Of a stretch of 64,000 nucleotides of DNA, positions 1-9,606 are shown one piece after another. Position 1 is the stretch's first letter; each line of letters opens with the position of its first letter. Below the pieces are notes generated by a model. The model searched no databases. It was given only the letters and a program-made list of their open reading frames with translations, and was not told where the DNA came from. The DNA comes from Dehalobacter sp. 12DCB1 (GTDB lineage: Bacteria; Bacillota; Desulfitobacteriia; Desulfitobacteriales; Syntrophobotulaceae), in contig NZ_POSF01000015.1 of NCBI RefSeq assembly GCF_004343605.1, positions 280,509 to 344,508 on the forward strand, written 5' to 3'. The translations under genes were made by a program, and so were the position numbers.

Positions 1-1069
1 TAGGTGCAGTATACAGAATGGTTACCCCGTACTTTTCAATCAGTTCCCAGTATCTGTCCTTCGCAGGGTAGTCAGGCGTTCCTTCAAAGAGGAACACCGT
101 TGCTCCGTTGGCCAGCGGGCCATATACCAAATAACTGTGCCCTGTGATCCAGCCAACATCCGCCGTACACCAGTAAATATCGTTTTCCTTTAGATCAAAA
201 ACATACTGATGGGTCGTCGAAACCCCTGTCAGATAACCTCCGGTTGTATGCACGACCCCTTTAGGCTTTCCGGTCGTACCACTCGTATATAGGATAAACA
301 GAATATCTTCCGCATCCATTTCTTCAGCCGGACAATCTGCAGCAGCATCCTTCATCAGCTCATGGTACCAGACATCTCGCTCTCCCTGTACGGCGTTATC
401 AATGCCTACCCGTCTGACCACGACGACTTTATCAATTTCCGCGACACCTTTCAATGCCTCATCGACATTTTCTTTCAACGGAAGAACCTTTCCGCGGCGA
501 TAGCCGGCATCAGCCGTAATCACAATCTTGGATTTAGCATCATTGATTCTGTCCCGAATGGCCTCAGCGCTGAATCCACCAAAAACCACACTGTGGGGCG
601 CTCCGATTCTGGAGCAGGCTAGCATGGCAATAACTGCTTCCGGAATCATTGGCATATAAATGGTGACAACATCCCCCTTTTTCACACCCAGAGAGCGAAG
701 TACCCCCGCAAATTTGCTGACTTCATGATGCAATTCCTTATAGGTGAGCAATTCAGTATCACCATTTTCGCCCTCAAATACAATGGCATTTTTATCCGCC
801 CGGGGCCCGGCCAAATGCCGATCCAAACAATTGTAGGACGCATTGAGCTTGCCGCCGTTAAACCATTTGGCAAATGGCGGATTCCACTCCAGAACAGTAT
901 CCCATTTTTTGAACCAACTAAGCGTTGAAGCCCTCTCTTCCCAAAAAGCCAATCTGTCTTCTGCCTTTTGATAAATGCCCGGGTCGGAAATGAGGGCATC
1001 TTTCCTGAATTCCGCTGAACTCTGAAAGACGTGTTTATTTTCTGAACTTAGGGTAATCTCTTTGGACAT
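1..1069 (-). CDS. acs: Acetyl-CoA synthetase, 5' part (runs off left edge)
   Basis: This is the N-terminal 356 codons of an AMP-forming acetyl-CoA synthetase, which activates acetate to acetyl-CoA through acetyl-AMP. The translation starts MSKEITLSS and contains the adenylate-forming signature [11 protein letters not shown] near residue 265, followed by the family block [10 protein letters not shown] and the region [21 protein letters not shown]. The ATG at 1069 is preceded by AAGGAGG, which fixes the start. The C-terminal half lies outside the window, so the catalytic lysine cannot be checked. The gene sits 367 nt downstream of thrC on the same strand, with a terminator hairpin between them, so it is probably transcribed separately. 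Confidence 0.93.
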   Translation of the reverse strand, partial: MSKEITLSSENKHVFQSSAEFRKDALISDPGIYQKAEDRLAFWEERASTLSWFKKWDTVLEWNPPFAKWFNGGKLNASYNCLDRHLAGPRADKNAIVFEGENGDTELLTYKELHHEVSKFAGVLRSLGVKKGDVVTIYMPMIPEAVIAMLACSRIGAPHSVVFGGFSAEAIRDRINDAKSKIVITADAGYRRGKVLPLKENVDEALKGVAEIDKVVVVRRVGIDNAVQGERDVWYHELMKDAAADCPAEEMDAEDILFILYTSGTTGKPKGVVHTTGGYLTGVSTTHQYVFDLKENDIYWCTADVGWITGHSYLVYGPLANGATVFLFEGTPDYPAKDRYWELIEKYGVTILYTAP

Positions 1070-1172
1070 CTCTTTTTTCCTCCTTACCGACCCAACAATA
1101 ATTTTTTTTCATCATATCACAACCGGCTGCCCAAATCGTCTGCTTTGGAGTCAATTGCCAATATTAAAGGGT

Positions 1173-1202
1173 TAAACGCAAAATACCGGCCTTCGCCGGT
1201 AT
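1173..1202 (-). terminator. Rho-independent terminator between thrC and acs
   Basis: Read on the minus strand, ATACCGGC and GCCGGTAT form a perfect 8-bp stem around a 4-base loop and are followed by TTTTGCGTTT. It lies downstream of thrC and about 100 nt before the acs start. It could end thrC transcripts or attenuate an acs leader. Confidence 0.6.
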
Positions 1203-1284
1203 CTCCAGATTCTTTATTATCTTTAGTGTAGCATCTTTAATCATATTGTCTCTTATCTGATCATTCATTCCAGCTTATAGATTA

Positions 1285-1370
1285 ATAAGTGAAACAGACA
1301 GCGTACGTTCCACTGCCTGTTTCTGCCACCTCGTCCACCTTTTCTCCCAGGAAGGTTCCCCGTCCTTCCA
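1285..1370 (-). other. GC-rich, hairpin-forming segment between thrC and acs
   Basis: Within an otherwise AT-rich gap, the minus strand holds a GGAAGG/CCTTCC hairpin (1350-1369) and an imperfect AAACAGGCAG-type hairpin (about 1291-1321). The terminator at 1173-1202 lies between this segment and acs, which is the order expected of a regulatory leader. I could not match it to a known riboswitch or to the T-box consensus. No protein-coding potential was seen. Confidence 0.25.
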
Positions 1371-1436
1371 ATTAATTATTTTACTTGATGATATTTTCAA
1401 ATGCAAGTGCTAATCCAAATATGTTCAAAATAGGTA

Positions 1437-2918
1437 CTAGTCCTTAAGAAACTTCTTTTCCAGATAAGCGGTAATTCCCTCAGGCTTGCACCGGAATACC
1501 TCCTGGGCAGGCTTCTCTCTTAAACCCTGCAGCCCAGAAGGGATATTCCAGCCTGTCAAAGTGCTGAGCCTGGTCAATGCTTCCCAGGGGCCATATTCTC
1601 TATACCTGTCACCGGCAATTGCTGTCAGCACGCTTTGAGCAAACTTGAAAGGACTCGCTGTTGAAGTCAGTACTGTAAACGTTCTATCCCCGCTGTTTTC
1701 TCGATAATCGTTGTAAACCTTCATCGCGACAGCCGTATGAGGATCCAGCAGATAGTTGTCCTCTTCATATACTTTTTTGATGATTTCAAAAACACCCTCT
1801 TCATCCGTCCAGCCAGCGGTCATATTCTCCCTGCATGCAGTCAAAGTATCCGGATCCACACTGAACTTTCCTTCGCTGGAGAGACGTTGAAACCAATTAC
1901 TGATCTTGCTCGCATCCCTTCCGGATACTTCAAACAAAAAGCGCTCAAAATTACTGGAAATAAGAATATCCATTGAAGGGGACGAAGTCAGATAAAACGG
2001 CCGGTTGATCTCATAGGCTCCGGTCGTAAAGAAATCCGTAAGCACATTATTTTTATTTGAAGCACAAATCAGCTTGCCCAGCGGCAGTCCCATTCTTTTG
2101 GCATAGTAGGCAGCCAGAATGTTACCAAAATTGCCTGTGGGCACCACGATGTTGATCTTCTCTCCTGGGGCTGTTTTTCCGAGTCTTACCGCCTCAAGAT
2201 AAGCCCAGAAATAATAAACGATCTGCGGTAACAGTCTTCCCCAATTGATTGAGTTTGCCGAGGAGAATACCATGTGGTTGGCTTTCAGTTTTTGTCGCAG
2301 TTCTTCAGATGAGAAAATCTTTTTTACTGCAGTCTGGCACTCATCGAAATTACCATTCACCGCTGAAACAAAAGTATTTTCACCGCCTGTCGTGATCATC
2401 TGGCTTTCCTGGACTGCGCTGACACCGCCGTCGGGATAGAAAACCACAATTCGGGTACCCGGTACATCCTTGAAACCTTCCAGGGCTGCTTTGCCGGTAT
2501 CTCCGGAAGTCGCAGTAAGGATCAGGACCTCCACATTAAGTCCTAGTTCTTTAATACTTGCAGTAAGCAGATAAGGCAGCACTTGCAGGGCCATATCCTT
2601 AAAAGCAGCGGTCGGCCCGTGCCAGAGTTCTAGCATCCCGCAGCCACCGACTTCAACAAGTGGTGCGGGGTTTGACGTATCAAAACGTCCATCTCCATAT
2701 ATTTTTATTGCCTCTTCCAGCGTCCCTGCCGGTAGATCTCCACAATACAGCTTCATGATTTGCAGCGCAAGCTCGGCATAACTAGCGTTTACATATTGCT
2801 TCCAATCCACACAGGGGATCTCCTGAGGAACAAACAGGCCTCCCTGAGGTACCATTCCTAGAGCAATCGCCTGGGCAGCGGTTTGGGCATCGAGGTTGCC
2901 GCGGGTACTAAGATACAT
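1437..2918 (-). CDS. thrC: Threonine synthase
   Basis: PLP-dependent enzyme converting O-phospho-L-homoserine to threonine, the last step of threonine synthesis. The 493-residue protein begins MYLSTRGN, typical of the long bacterial ThrC form, and has the PLP-lysine motif HGPTAAFKDMALQ with Lys near position 107. Phosphate-binding and cofactor loops are visible at TATSGDTGKAALEGF and VPTGNFGNILAAYYAKR. I chose the ATG at 2918 over an upstream in-frame ATG at 2963 because GGAGGAG lies immediately before it and conserved family sequence starts there. It stands alone on the minus strand, divergent from the kinase gene at 3190; a possible promoter (TTGTTT-15-TATAAA) is visible in the shared intergenic region. 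Confidence 0.95.
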   Translation of the reverse strand: MYLSTRGNLDAQTAAQAIALGMVPQGGLFVPQEIPCVDWKQYVNASYAELALQIMKLYCGDLPAGTLEEAIKIYGDGRFDTSNPAPLVEVGGCGMLELWHGPTAAFKDMALQVLPYLLTASIKELGLNVEVLILTATSGDTGKAALEGFKDVPGTRIVVFYPDGGVSAVQESQMITTGGENTFVSAVNGNFDECQTAVKKIFSSEELRQKLKANHMVFSSANSINWGRLLPQIVYYFWAYLEAVRLGKTAPGEKINIVVPTGNFGNILAAYYAKRMGLPLGKLICASNKNNVLTDFFTTGAYEINRPFYLTSSPSMDILISSNFERFLFEVSGRDASKISNWFQRLSSEGKFSVDPDTLTACRENMTAGWTDEEGVFEIIKKVYEEDNYLLDPHTAVAMKVYNDYRENSGDRTFTVLTSTASPFKFAQSVLTAIAGDRYREYGPWEALTRLSTLTGWNIPSGLQGLREKPAQEVFRCKPEGITAYLEKKFLKD

Positions 2919-3189
2919 TTTTTCTCCTCCAATAATCACTATGCAATATTTTAAATTATCCAATGATTGATATTTTACTTGATTTTATATGAAAAGGCAC
3001 GTAAAAACAATATAACTATAATAGAATCCTGCTGAACTATCAAGCATTATCCTGTATTAATTTGGGTTGGATACAAGGTATTTTACGTCTGACCAAGAAT
3101 ATATTGGATAAGCGGCTGGTGCGCTGGATAAAATGACTCATGTAACTTGGGCATTTCTAAGCTGAAAACCAAAAGAAAGGCAAGATACG

Positions 3190-4569
3190 ATGAAGGAAAA
3201 TTTAATCCGCAAATACAGACAGACTTTACTGCTTGGCTTAATCAAGGTGATCCAGGAATTGTTCCCCGAAGAAATGCTGAAGATTCCTTATTCCATCCTT
3301 GACGGCGTTTATTGCGAATTTTCCGGCTCCCTGGTTTCTCCCAGAGAGGTCAGACAGATTGAAACAGCGTTAAAGAGCTGGGCTTATAATAAAAACTGCA
3401 TTGAATTTTTGGGGAAAGAAGAGAATTTTCATATCTACAAATTGGATGAAGCCATCATAAAATCAATTTATTCCGCCTTCGAGGATACTTCTGCCATCAA
3501 GGATTTTCAGCTCATACCATTTCAGCCTGGATTTATCCTGGATTTTTCTGATGACTCCGGAAATTTAGGAAACTATATTCTTCCGAAGAAACTTTCAGCA
3601 ACCTATACGGAAACTCAGCGTTGGCTGGAAATCCAGGATCTCGCTGAAACCAAGGACGTGAATTCGTCTATCAAAAACGGCCGCTCCATCGATCTCATCA
3701 ATATCGCCGAAGCTCTCCAGGAGAAAAAGATTGCTGATATTGCCGATAAAATAACCAGTGAAAATAAAAATGTCCGGATTGTTCTCATTTCAGGCCCATC
3801 CTCATCAGGCAAGACGACCTTTACCCAACGTCTCTCAACTCAGCTGATCGTTAATGGCCTGAAACCGATTTCCTTATCTCTGGACAACTATTACCTGAAC
3901 CGGGAAAGCATTCCGCGTGATTCTTCCGGACAGCCCGATTTTGATTCACTTTATTCCCTTGACCTTCAATTACTCAATGAACACATGGAGAAACTTATTA
4001 GGGGAGAAACGATTCAGACGCCCCTATTCAATTTTTTCACCGGGAAAAGAAATCTGGACGGAAATCATATCCGCCTCGGTGCAGACAATATCCTGCTGGT
4101 CGAAGGCATCCATGCGCTGAACCCAAGTTTGCTCACCATTAACAGTAACTCCTTCTTTAAAGTCTATATCAGTGCGCTTTTCCTGCTGAATATTGACCGC
4201 CATAACCGTGTCCCGACAACTGAAGCGAGACTGATCAGACGAATCGTACGCGACGATAAATTCAGAGGCTTTAGTCCGGAGCGGACCCTAAACCAGTGGC
4301 CAAGCGTAAGACGCGGTGAAAATACCAGTGTTTTCAGATACCAAGAGGAAGCCGATGTCATGTTTAATTCCAGCCTGCTCTTTGAAATGAACGCTTTGCG
4401 TCCCTTTGCCGAACCCCTTCTTAAAAAAATTCAAGAAACAGATATGTTTTACGATACTGCAATTCGTCTGCTGAACCTTCTGTCGTTTTTCGAACCCATG
4501 GACACATCCAATATCCCCTTAAATTCAATTCTCCGGGAATTTATCGGAGGAAGTATCTATAGTGAATAG
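3190..4569 (+). CDS. Uridine kinase-like nucleoside kinase
   Basis: A 459-residue P-loop kinase of the phosphoribulokinase/uridine kinase family. Walker A is SGPSSSGKTTF at about residues 201-211, followed by SLDNYYLNRESIPRDSSG and FDSLYSLDL, both typical of bacterial uridine-kinase-like proteins, and a basic lid region around RLIRRIVRDDKFRG. Clostridial relatives often carry TGS and tRNA-synthetase-SAD-like domains at the N terminus. Here the first 130 residues are short and diverged, while the stretch ETQRWLEIQDLAE at about 140-153 resembles the usual linker before the kinase. Its substrate cannot be told from sequence, though nucleoside phosphorylation is the likely activity. An AGAAAGG site precedes the start, and nth follows 28 nt downstream. 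Confidence 0.8.
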   Translation: MKENLIRKYRQTLLLGLIKVIQELFPEEMLKIPYSILDGVYCEFSGSLVSPREVRQIETALKSWAYNKNCIEFLGKEENFHIYKLDEAIIKSIYSAFEDTSAIKDFQLIPFQPGFILDFSDDSGNLGNYILPKKLSATYTETQRWLEIQDLAETKDVNSSIKNGRSIDLINIAEALQEKKIADIADKITSENKNVRIVLISGPSSSGKTTFTQRLSTQLIVNGLKPISLSLDNYYLNRESIPRDSSGQPDFDSLYSLDLQLLNEHMEKLIRGETIQTPLFNFFTGKRNLDGNHIRLGADNILLVEGIHALNPSLLTINSNSFFKVYISALFLLNIDRHNRVPTTEARLIRRIVRDDKFRGFSPERTLNQWPSVRRGENTSVFRYQEEADVMFNSSLLFEMNALRPFAEPLLKKIQETDMFYDTAIRLLNLLSFFEPMDTSNIPLNSILREFIGGSIYSE

Positions 4570-4597
4570 CCATAACATATCATCCAAGGAGAAAATA

Positions 4598-5251
4598 ATG
4601 GAACCCAGCAGGCTTATGATGAGTGATTGTAAAATGAACCGCATTCTTTGTATTTTAGAACAAACCTATCCAGAAGCGCACTGTGAGCTGAATTTCCGCA
4701 ACCCCTTTGAGCTCCTTGTCGCAACGATTCTCAGTGCCCAGACAACAGATCAAAAGGTCAACAAAGTAACAGCTGTTCTTTTCGAACGCTGCCCTACTCC
4801 CCAAAAAATGTTGGAGATCACTCCCCGCAAGTTCGAAGAAATCATTCACCCGATCGGGCTCTTCCGTACCAAAGCCAAAAATATTTTGCAAACCTGTCAG
4901 CTGCTTATTGAAAAATATCACGGAGATGTCCCCGCTAATCTGGATGACCTCGTAAAAATGCCGGGGGTTGGCCGTAAAACGGCCGGAGTGGTCTTAGCAA
5001 ATGCCTATGGCATTCCCGCTTTGCCTGTGGATACCCACGTACTGAGGGTTGCCAATCGGCTCGGCCTGTCCCTGGAAAAAGACCCTTCTAAAGTAGAAAA
5101 AGAGCTTACTGCTCTTATCCCCAAGGAACTATGGATTGATACCCACCACCGTTTGATTTTTCACGGCCGTAGACTTTGCCATGCTCGGAAGCCGGAATGC
5201 CCGGCCTGTCCTTTGAAAGACTGCTGTCCGACATTTACTAGCCCTTCCTAG
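4598..5251 (+). CDS. nth: Endonuclease III
   Basis: DNA glycosylase/AP lyase that removes oxidised pyrimidines in base-excision repair. The 217-residue protein has the helix-hairpin-helix motif LVKMPGVGRKTAGVVLANAY, containing the catalytic lysine, and the catalytic aspartate in PVDTHVLRVANR. The C terminus has the [4Fe-4S] cysteines in C-x6-C-x2-C-x5-C spacing (CHARKPECPACPLKDCC). An in-frame GTG at 4562 would overlap the kinase gene, but AAGGAG sits 7 nt before the ATG at 4598 and the protein from there has normal Nth length. It is probably co-transcribed with the kinase gene. Confidence 0.95.
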   Translation: MEPSRLMMSDCKMNRILCILEQTYPEAHCELNFRNPFELLVATILSAQTTDQKVNKVTAVLFERCPTPQKMLEITPRKFEEIIHPIGLFRTKAKNILQTCQLLIEKYHGDVPANLDDLVKMPGVGRKTAGVVLANAYGIPALPVDTHVLRVANRLGLSLEKDPSKVEKELTALIPKELWIDTHHRLIFHGRRLCHARKPECPACPLKDCCPTFTSPS

Positions 5252-5291
5252 TCTTCCGAAATAAAATGATATCTTAAGCATTAGTGCTTCT

Positions 5292-5657
5292 TTAGCTTTT
5301 TCCAGAATGAATACCCTTTGAACATAAGTCTGCCCGTTTTTTTTGCTGCCCCGGTTTCTTTTCATCGATAAGCTGAACTCTGGCCGTTTCACTAACCAAT
5401 TTGATATTGGCTGCAGAAGCGGCCAGATCTTCCACCATCTCAGGCAATTTCGCATTAATAACGTTTAAGGTTTCCTGCACCTCCCCGATAAATACTTCAG
5501 CTTTGGCAACAGCATCCCGGACTGTGTTTAATGCACTGTCCATTGCTTGCATAGTCCGGCGTGCTGAACGCAGCAGCACAAGCAGATATATCCCGGCAGA
5601 GCAGAATATGACCGTTAAGAGCACGGCGCAAATCAGTGCATAATTTGTAGCATTCAT
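5292..5657 (-). CDS. DUF948 domain membrane protein
   Basis: A 121-residue protein with one N-terminal membrane segment (ALICAVLLTVIFCSAGIYLL) and a long amphipathic helical region (QAMDSALNTVRDAVAKAEVF). This matches the DUF948/YtxG general-stress type, whose molecular role is not known. The ATG at 5657 has AGGGTGG 8-9 nt upstream, whereas the GTG at 5669 has no suitable site. The gene follows the PRC-barrel gene by 13 nt and is probably in one transcript with it. It converges on nth. Confidence 0.75.
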   Translation of the reverse strand: MNATNYALICAVLLTVIFCSAGIYLLVLLRSARRTMQAMDSALNTVRDAVAKAEVFIGEVQETLNVINAKLPEMVEDLAASAANIKLVSETARVQLIDEKKPGQQKKRADLCSKGIHSGKS

Positions 5658-5670
5658 TTTTATTTCCACC

Positions 5671-6510
5671 CTATTTTACAACATGAGCCGTCAACTGCAT
5701 TAACGTGCTGCGATTTTTTACCCCGGACAGATTCTCACCCGTAATTTGCTCTCCTGCTTTTAGTACTGTACCATTCTCAAGCTGAATGTCATTATTCAGC
5801 GTTTTTCCGAGCAGAAACTGAAGCTGCCGCTGCTCAAAGACATTAAAATCCTCCGGATATATGATTGTCTCATTATTTTCAGCGGTTTTTAGTAAACTTT
5901 CACTCTTGCCAAATTGTTCAATTTTCTTCTTCAGAAGCTCTTTTTCACTCAAGGCTGAGCTCTCCTTACCGCTTGATGACTCGGGTGACTCTAAAGCCTT
6001 GTTCCGTTCCGGCTTAATCTGTTCTTTGACTTGTTTTCCTGCAGAAGGATTGTCATCAATTAAAATGATCTCCTTGCCGTACGTGATCACGTGATCACAT
6101 TTAAATTCGCTGCATTTCCCTTGCGGATCAACGACCTCACAGGCCGAAATCTTTCCGTTTTTTTCATCGAACAATATTTCCTTGACCTGACCTATCAAGC
6201 ACCCCCGGGTCGTTAGAACCTGAGAACCAACGACCTTAACATCTTTTTTCAAGAGTTCCACGGCAAGGTCGTTATGCGCAACATCCTGAACAACGGTGCT
6301 ATCATTGATAATTAATGCATAATCCCCTAGCCCCAGGATATCGGCGTAAGCGATTAATCTTGCACCAAAATAATCTGACGGCTGGTCGATGACAAAGAAA
6401 GCCAAACTCCCATCCTCAGAATTAATGATGATGTCTTTGACAGTGCTGATTTGCTTTCCTTCATTAATGTTGATGATTTTCAAACCCCGAATTTCTGCCG
6501 AAGACTTCAT
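5671..6510 (-). CDS. PRC-barrel domain protein
   Basis: A 279-residue soluble protein with two PRC-barrel-like units, at about residues 1-75 (SSAEIRGLKIININEGKQIS, then VKDIIINSEDGSLAFFVI) and 85-160 (GSQVLTTRGCLIGQVKEILF). A charged linker (about 165-205) and a C-terminal segment with the phrase KNRSTLMQLTAHVVK follow. PRC barrels occur in photosynthetic reaction-centre H subunits and RimM and act as protein-binding modules. GGAGGATATCGGAAA precedes the ATG. It lies between the transporter gene (114 nt upstream) and the DUF948 gene (13 nt downstream), suggesting an envelope-associated unit. Its partner is unknown. Confidence 0.75.
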   Translation of the reverse strand: MKSSAEIRGLKIININEGKQISTVKDIIINSEDGSLAFFVIDQPSDYFGARLIAYADILGLGDYALIINDSTVVQDVAHNDLAVELLKKDVKVVGSQVLTTRGCLIGQVKEILFDEKNGKISACEVVDPQGKCSEFKCDHVITYGKEIILIDDNPSAGKQVKEQIKPERNKALESPESSSGKESSALSEKELLKKKIEQFGKSESLLKTAENNETIIYPEDFNVFEQRQLQFLLGKTLNNDIQLENGTVLKAGEQITGENLSGVKNRSTLMQLTAHVVK

Positions 6511-6624
6511 TTTCCGATATCCTCCCGCCTATTAAAAATGACTATCATTGTTCTCAATGTAGTTCTACAATCATACAAAATTCTCCTTCTTTATCGAATA
6601 AAATACAACTGCAACCTTGTTGCT

Positions 6625-8067
6625 TCAATAATTGAATAAGGTCCATATGAGGCTGAAGCAAAGTGTGGCCAGCCAGGGCAGCACGTTCAACCGGACAATC
6701 TGTGCGGCATCTGTTTGCGTGACCGCACTAACAATAGCCGGAAATCCCCATGGAATCACTGCAGCGTCTGTCCAGATCGCCGTAACCTGCCCCAGAACGG
6801 CTAAAGGAACAGCTGAAATCCCAGCAGCCTGTCCAAGAGCTGCTGCAATCCCGCCGGCTAACGGCAGAGCAGCAAAACCCGATCCGCTCATTGCCCCCAA
6901 TACCGCTGTCAGCATCACCAGCAAGGCACAGGAATACTTATTAAGCACCACAATACCAGATAAATTATTGGCCAATTGTTCCAGATAACCCGCTCCTTGG
7001 TGCAGTAGCACGTTTTCGTAACCGGAATGCGTCCCGAGAAGGAAGAAACCTGATATTATAACGATCGGGGCAAATACCTCCATCGAAAACTTCATTCCGG
7101 TCTGGATATACCGCCCAAAAGTATTAAACGATGTCTTATAATCAGCCAGAACCGTACCAAGAATCAGGACAAGTAACGTTACGCCGCCTATAACCGCTAC
7201 GGCACTGTCTCCCCGCAGTTTGCCATAGATCAGCCAGATCACTGCCAGCAAGTAAAATGCAGCTGCCGTCAGGGCCAGGATCGTTCTTTTTCTTTTCTGA
7301 CTCTGATGGTTTTGCTTTATCGGAGGAAGTGCATCAAGTTCTTCTTGTTCTTCTTGTTCTTGCGCCTTTTGCTGCTCCTCCCCCTTCTGGCCGTCCAGTC
7401 GTTCCCTGTTGTCTACCAACTTGTACACAGGAATGTTTTTCTTTTGCTGAACCGTCATTACCCGAAAGCCGATCAAAGAAGCGATGATTCCGCTTCCGCA
7501 TACGAGCGGCAGAGACTGCCATAAGACCTGCTCCATAGCAACGCCGGCTGACCTGGCAGTAAGACCGGGCGCACCCTGAATTACGTAATCACCGGCCAGC
7601 GCAATTCCTTCGCCAAAAATGCAAAGACCAACCGCCAAACCAAGCGGAGAGATCCGACTGCGGTGAATCAGTGGAAGGATCAAAGCCCCTAGCAGGGAAA
7701 CTGCAGGTGTCGGCCACAAAAATAAACTTAGGGCAAGAAGCATAGCCCCTGCGAGCCAGTACAAAAAAGCGGCATTTTTAATCTTCAGGATTGGTTTGAT
7801 TAGGATGGTTTCCGTTTCCGTTTCTTTCAGCATACCGGTCATAGCGACCACCAATCCAATCAGCAGAATGATCGGAAGCAGATCCGCAGCTGTCAGGAGA
7901 ACTCCCCGGAAAGCAACCTGAATCCCCGCAACGAAGCTGCCGGTGTCCAGCGTGCCTACTGCCAAAAGTCCAAGGGCAGCAATGATTACCGGTTTTTTCT
8001 TAAAAGAAATGGCAATGATAATCAAAAGAATAAAAGCAAAGTAGACGAGCATGCCGGGACTTGGCAA
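6625..8067 (-). CDS. Polytopic membrane transporter, substrate unknown
   Basis: A protein of about 480 residues with roughly 11-12 hydrophobic segments, resembling ion-transporter or NhaC/GntP-like secondary carriers. Segments such as GAMLLALSLFLWPTPAVSLL and GLCIFGEGIALAGDYVIQGA contain polar residues within the membrane. A very hydrophilic insert of about 40 residues, rich in Glu and Gln and ending in KRKRT, separates the two halves and is predicted cytoplasmic. The TTG at 8067 has GGAAGTG at a 7-nt spacing; an upstream TTG at 8097 has no comparable site. The gene is divergent from the flavoprotein at 8149 and is probably the first gene of the unit with the PRC-barrel and DUF948 genes. Confidence 0.6.
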   Translation of the reverse strand: MPSPGMLVYFAFILLIIIAISFKKKPVIIAALGLLAVGTLDTGSFVAGIQVAFRGVLLTAADLLPIILLIGLVVAMTGMLKETETETILIKPILKIKNAAFLYWLAGAMLLALSLFLWPTPAVSLLGALILPLIHRSRISPLGLAVGLCIFGEGIALAGDYVIQGAPGLTARSAGVAMEQVLWQSLPLVCGSGIIASLIGFRVMTVQQKKNIPVYKLVDNRERLDGQKGEEQQKAQEQEEQEELDALPPIKQNHQSQKRKRTILALTAAAFYLLAVIWLIYGKLRGDSAVAVIGGVTLLVLILGTVLADYKTSFNTFGRYIQTGMKFSMEVFAPIVIISGFFLLGTHSGYENVLLHQGAGYLEQLANNLSGIVVLNKYSCALLVMLTAVLGAMSGSGFAALPLAGGIAAALGQAAGISAVPLAVLGQVTAIWTDAAVIPWGFPAIVSAVTQTDAAQIVRLNVLPWLATLCFSLIWTLFNY

Positions 8068-8148
8068 ACGATATTCACTTCCTTTTCCAAAAGACAAATG
8101 CTATACTTTTTTATGGGTTGAATCATTTGAAATGAGAGGACTATGATC

Positions 8149-9534
8149 ATGAAACATTATGATATCGGTATTGTCGGCGGTGGAATTTCCGGCATAATGT
8201 GTGCCTATGAACTGATCAAACACAACCCTCGGCTTAATATCTGCATTTTTGAAAAAGGAAACAATATATTCGACCGAAAATGCCCCCTGACCGAAAACAA
8301 ATCAGCGAAATGTGCCAATTGCCCGACCTGTGCGATCATGGAGGGGTTCGGAGGGTGCGGTTCCTTTTCTGATGGAAAATATAATTTTACCACCGAATTT
8401 GGTGGCTGGCTGAATGAGTATGTTTCCAATGACCATGTCATGGATCTGATAGAGTATATGGATTCCATTCTCGTTAACTTTGGCGCAACGACCAAACGTT
8501 TCAGTACTCAGACTCCCAAAGCGCGCGAAATCGGGAAAATTGCACTCCAAAATGACCTTCATCTTCTCCAGGCCGAAGTCAAACACCTCGGCACTGAGAA
8601 TAATCTTAAAATTATGGCCAATATCTTCAACTTTTTGAAAGAAAAAATTGAAATCAGACATAAGACAGAAATCACCGATATCTCCCAGGATCAAGACAGG
8701 TATATTCTGTCCGCAGCCAGTGGTGAATATTCCTGTGACTGTCTGGTCTGCGCGGTTGGCCGGGTTGGAAGCGAGTGGTTTACTTCACTATGCAGGAAGA
8801 TGAGTATCCCAATGACAAACAACCAAATTGATCTCGGCGTCAGAGTCGAGCTTCCTTACGAAGTGTTTAGTCAAATCACCGATGAAGTCTACGAGGCCAA
8901 GCTGCATTACTACACCCGGAAATACAATGACCTGGTCAAAACCTTCTGCATGAATCCACGCGGACATGTTGTCACAGAAAATACCGTTGGCGTACTTACC
9001 GTAAACGGCCACAGTTATTCCGACGATAAACTGAACAGCAGCAATACAAATTTTGCGTTGCTAGTCTGCAATAAATTTACATCGCCGTTCAACGAGCCTT
9101 TAAAATACGGTAAATATATCGCCACGCTTTCCAACATGCTTGGCGAAGGTGTCATTGTTCAGCGCTTTGGTGACCTGGTAAAAGGCCGGCGGACAAATGA
9201 AAAAAGAATGATGAAATCATTCACCAAACCCACTTTGCAATCCGCGAACGCCGGCGATCTCGGTCTAGCCCTCCCCAAACGCCATCTTGATAATATTATT
9301 GAAATGATCTATAAACTGGATAAAATTGCACCTGGCACGGCAAATTACGATACGCTACTGTACGGCGTTGAAGTGAAATTCTATTCCGCCAGACCACATC
9401 TAAATAAGCAACTTGAAACGAAATATCCGAATTTTTATGCGATCGGCGACGGTGCGGGAATTACACGCTCCCTGTCCCAATCCGCAGCCAGCGGCATCTA
9501 CGCCGCCCGCAATATACTAAAAAAGCTTAGTTGA
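8149..9534 (+). CDS. FAD-dependent dehydrogenase (COG2509 type)
   Basis: A flavoprotein of about 461 residues. It opens with a Rossmann FAD-binding motif, DIGIVGGGISGIMCAYELIK. It continues with a Cys-rich stretch (CPLTENKSAKCANCPTC) and GFGGCGSFSDGKYNF, which match the COG2509 uncharacterised FAD-dependent dehydrogenases. The C terminus has the second FAD motif FYAIGDGAGITRSLSQSAASG. AGAGGA is 8 nt before the ATG at 8149, so that start is preferred to the ATG at 8143. The substrate is unknown in this family. The clustered cysteines may bind iron-sulfur or zinc, or form redox disulfides; this is inference. The gene stands alone between a divergent transporter and an intergenic repeat. Confidence 0.8.
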   Translation: MKHYDIGIVGGGISGIMCAYELIKHNPRLNICIFEKGNNIFDRKCPLTENKSAKCANCPTCAIMEGFGGCGSFSDGKYNFTTEFGGWLNEYVSNDHVMDLIEYMDSILVNFGATTKRFSTQTPKAREIGKIALQNDLHLLQAEVKHLGTENNLKIMANIFNFLKEKIEIRHKTEITDISQDQDRYILSAASGEYSCDCLVCAVGRVGSEWFTSLCRKMSIPMTNNQIDLGVRVELPYEVFSQITDEVYEAKLHYYTRKYNDLVKTFCMNPRGHVVTENTVGVLTVNGHSYSDDKLNSSNTNFALLVCNKFTSPFNEPLKYGKYIATLSNMLGEGVIVQRFGDLVKGRRTNEKRMMKSFTKPTLQSANAGDLGLALPKRHLDNIIEMIYKLDKIAPGTANYDTLLYGVEVKFYSARPHLNKQLETKYPNFYAIGDGAGITRSLSQSAASGIYAARNILKKLS

Positions 9535-9606
9535 CAGCAGAGTTTTGTCCCACCGCATACTAGTATACCGTTCTCTAAATAACTGGACATTTAAACCTTC
9601 ATGCTG

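Noticed and set aside
1285..1340. T-box leader before acs
   Set aside because: The AGTGGAAC stretch only loosely resembles the T-box consensus, and acs is not a usual T-box target.
2919..2963. Upstream start of thrC at 2963
   Set aside because: The extra 15 residues cover the ribosome site GGAGGAG of the ATG at 2918.
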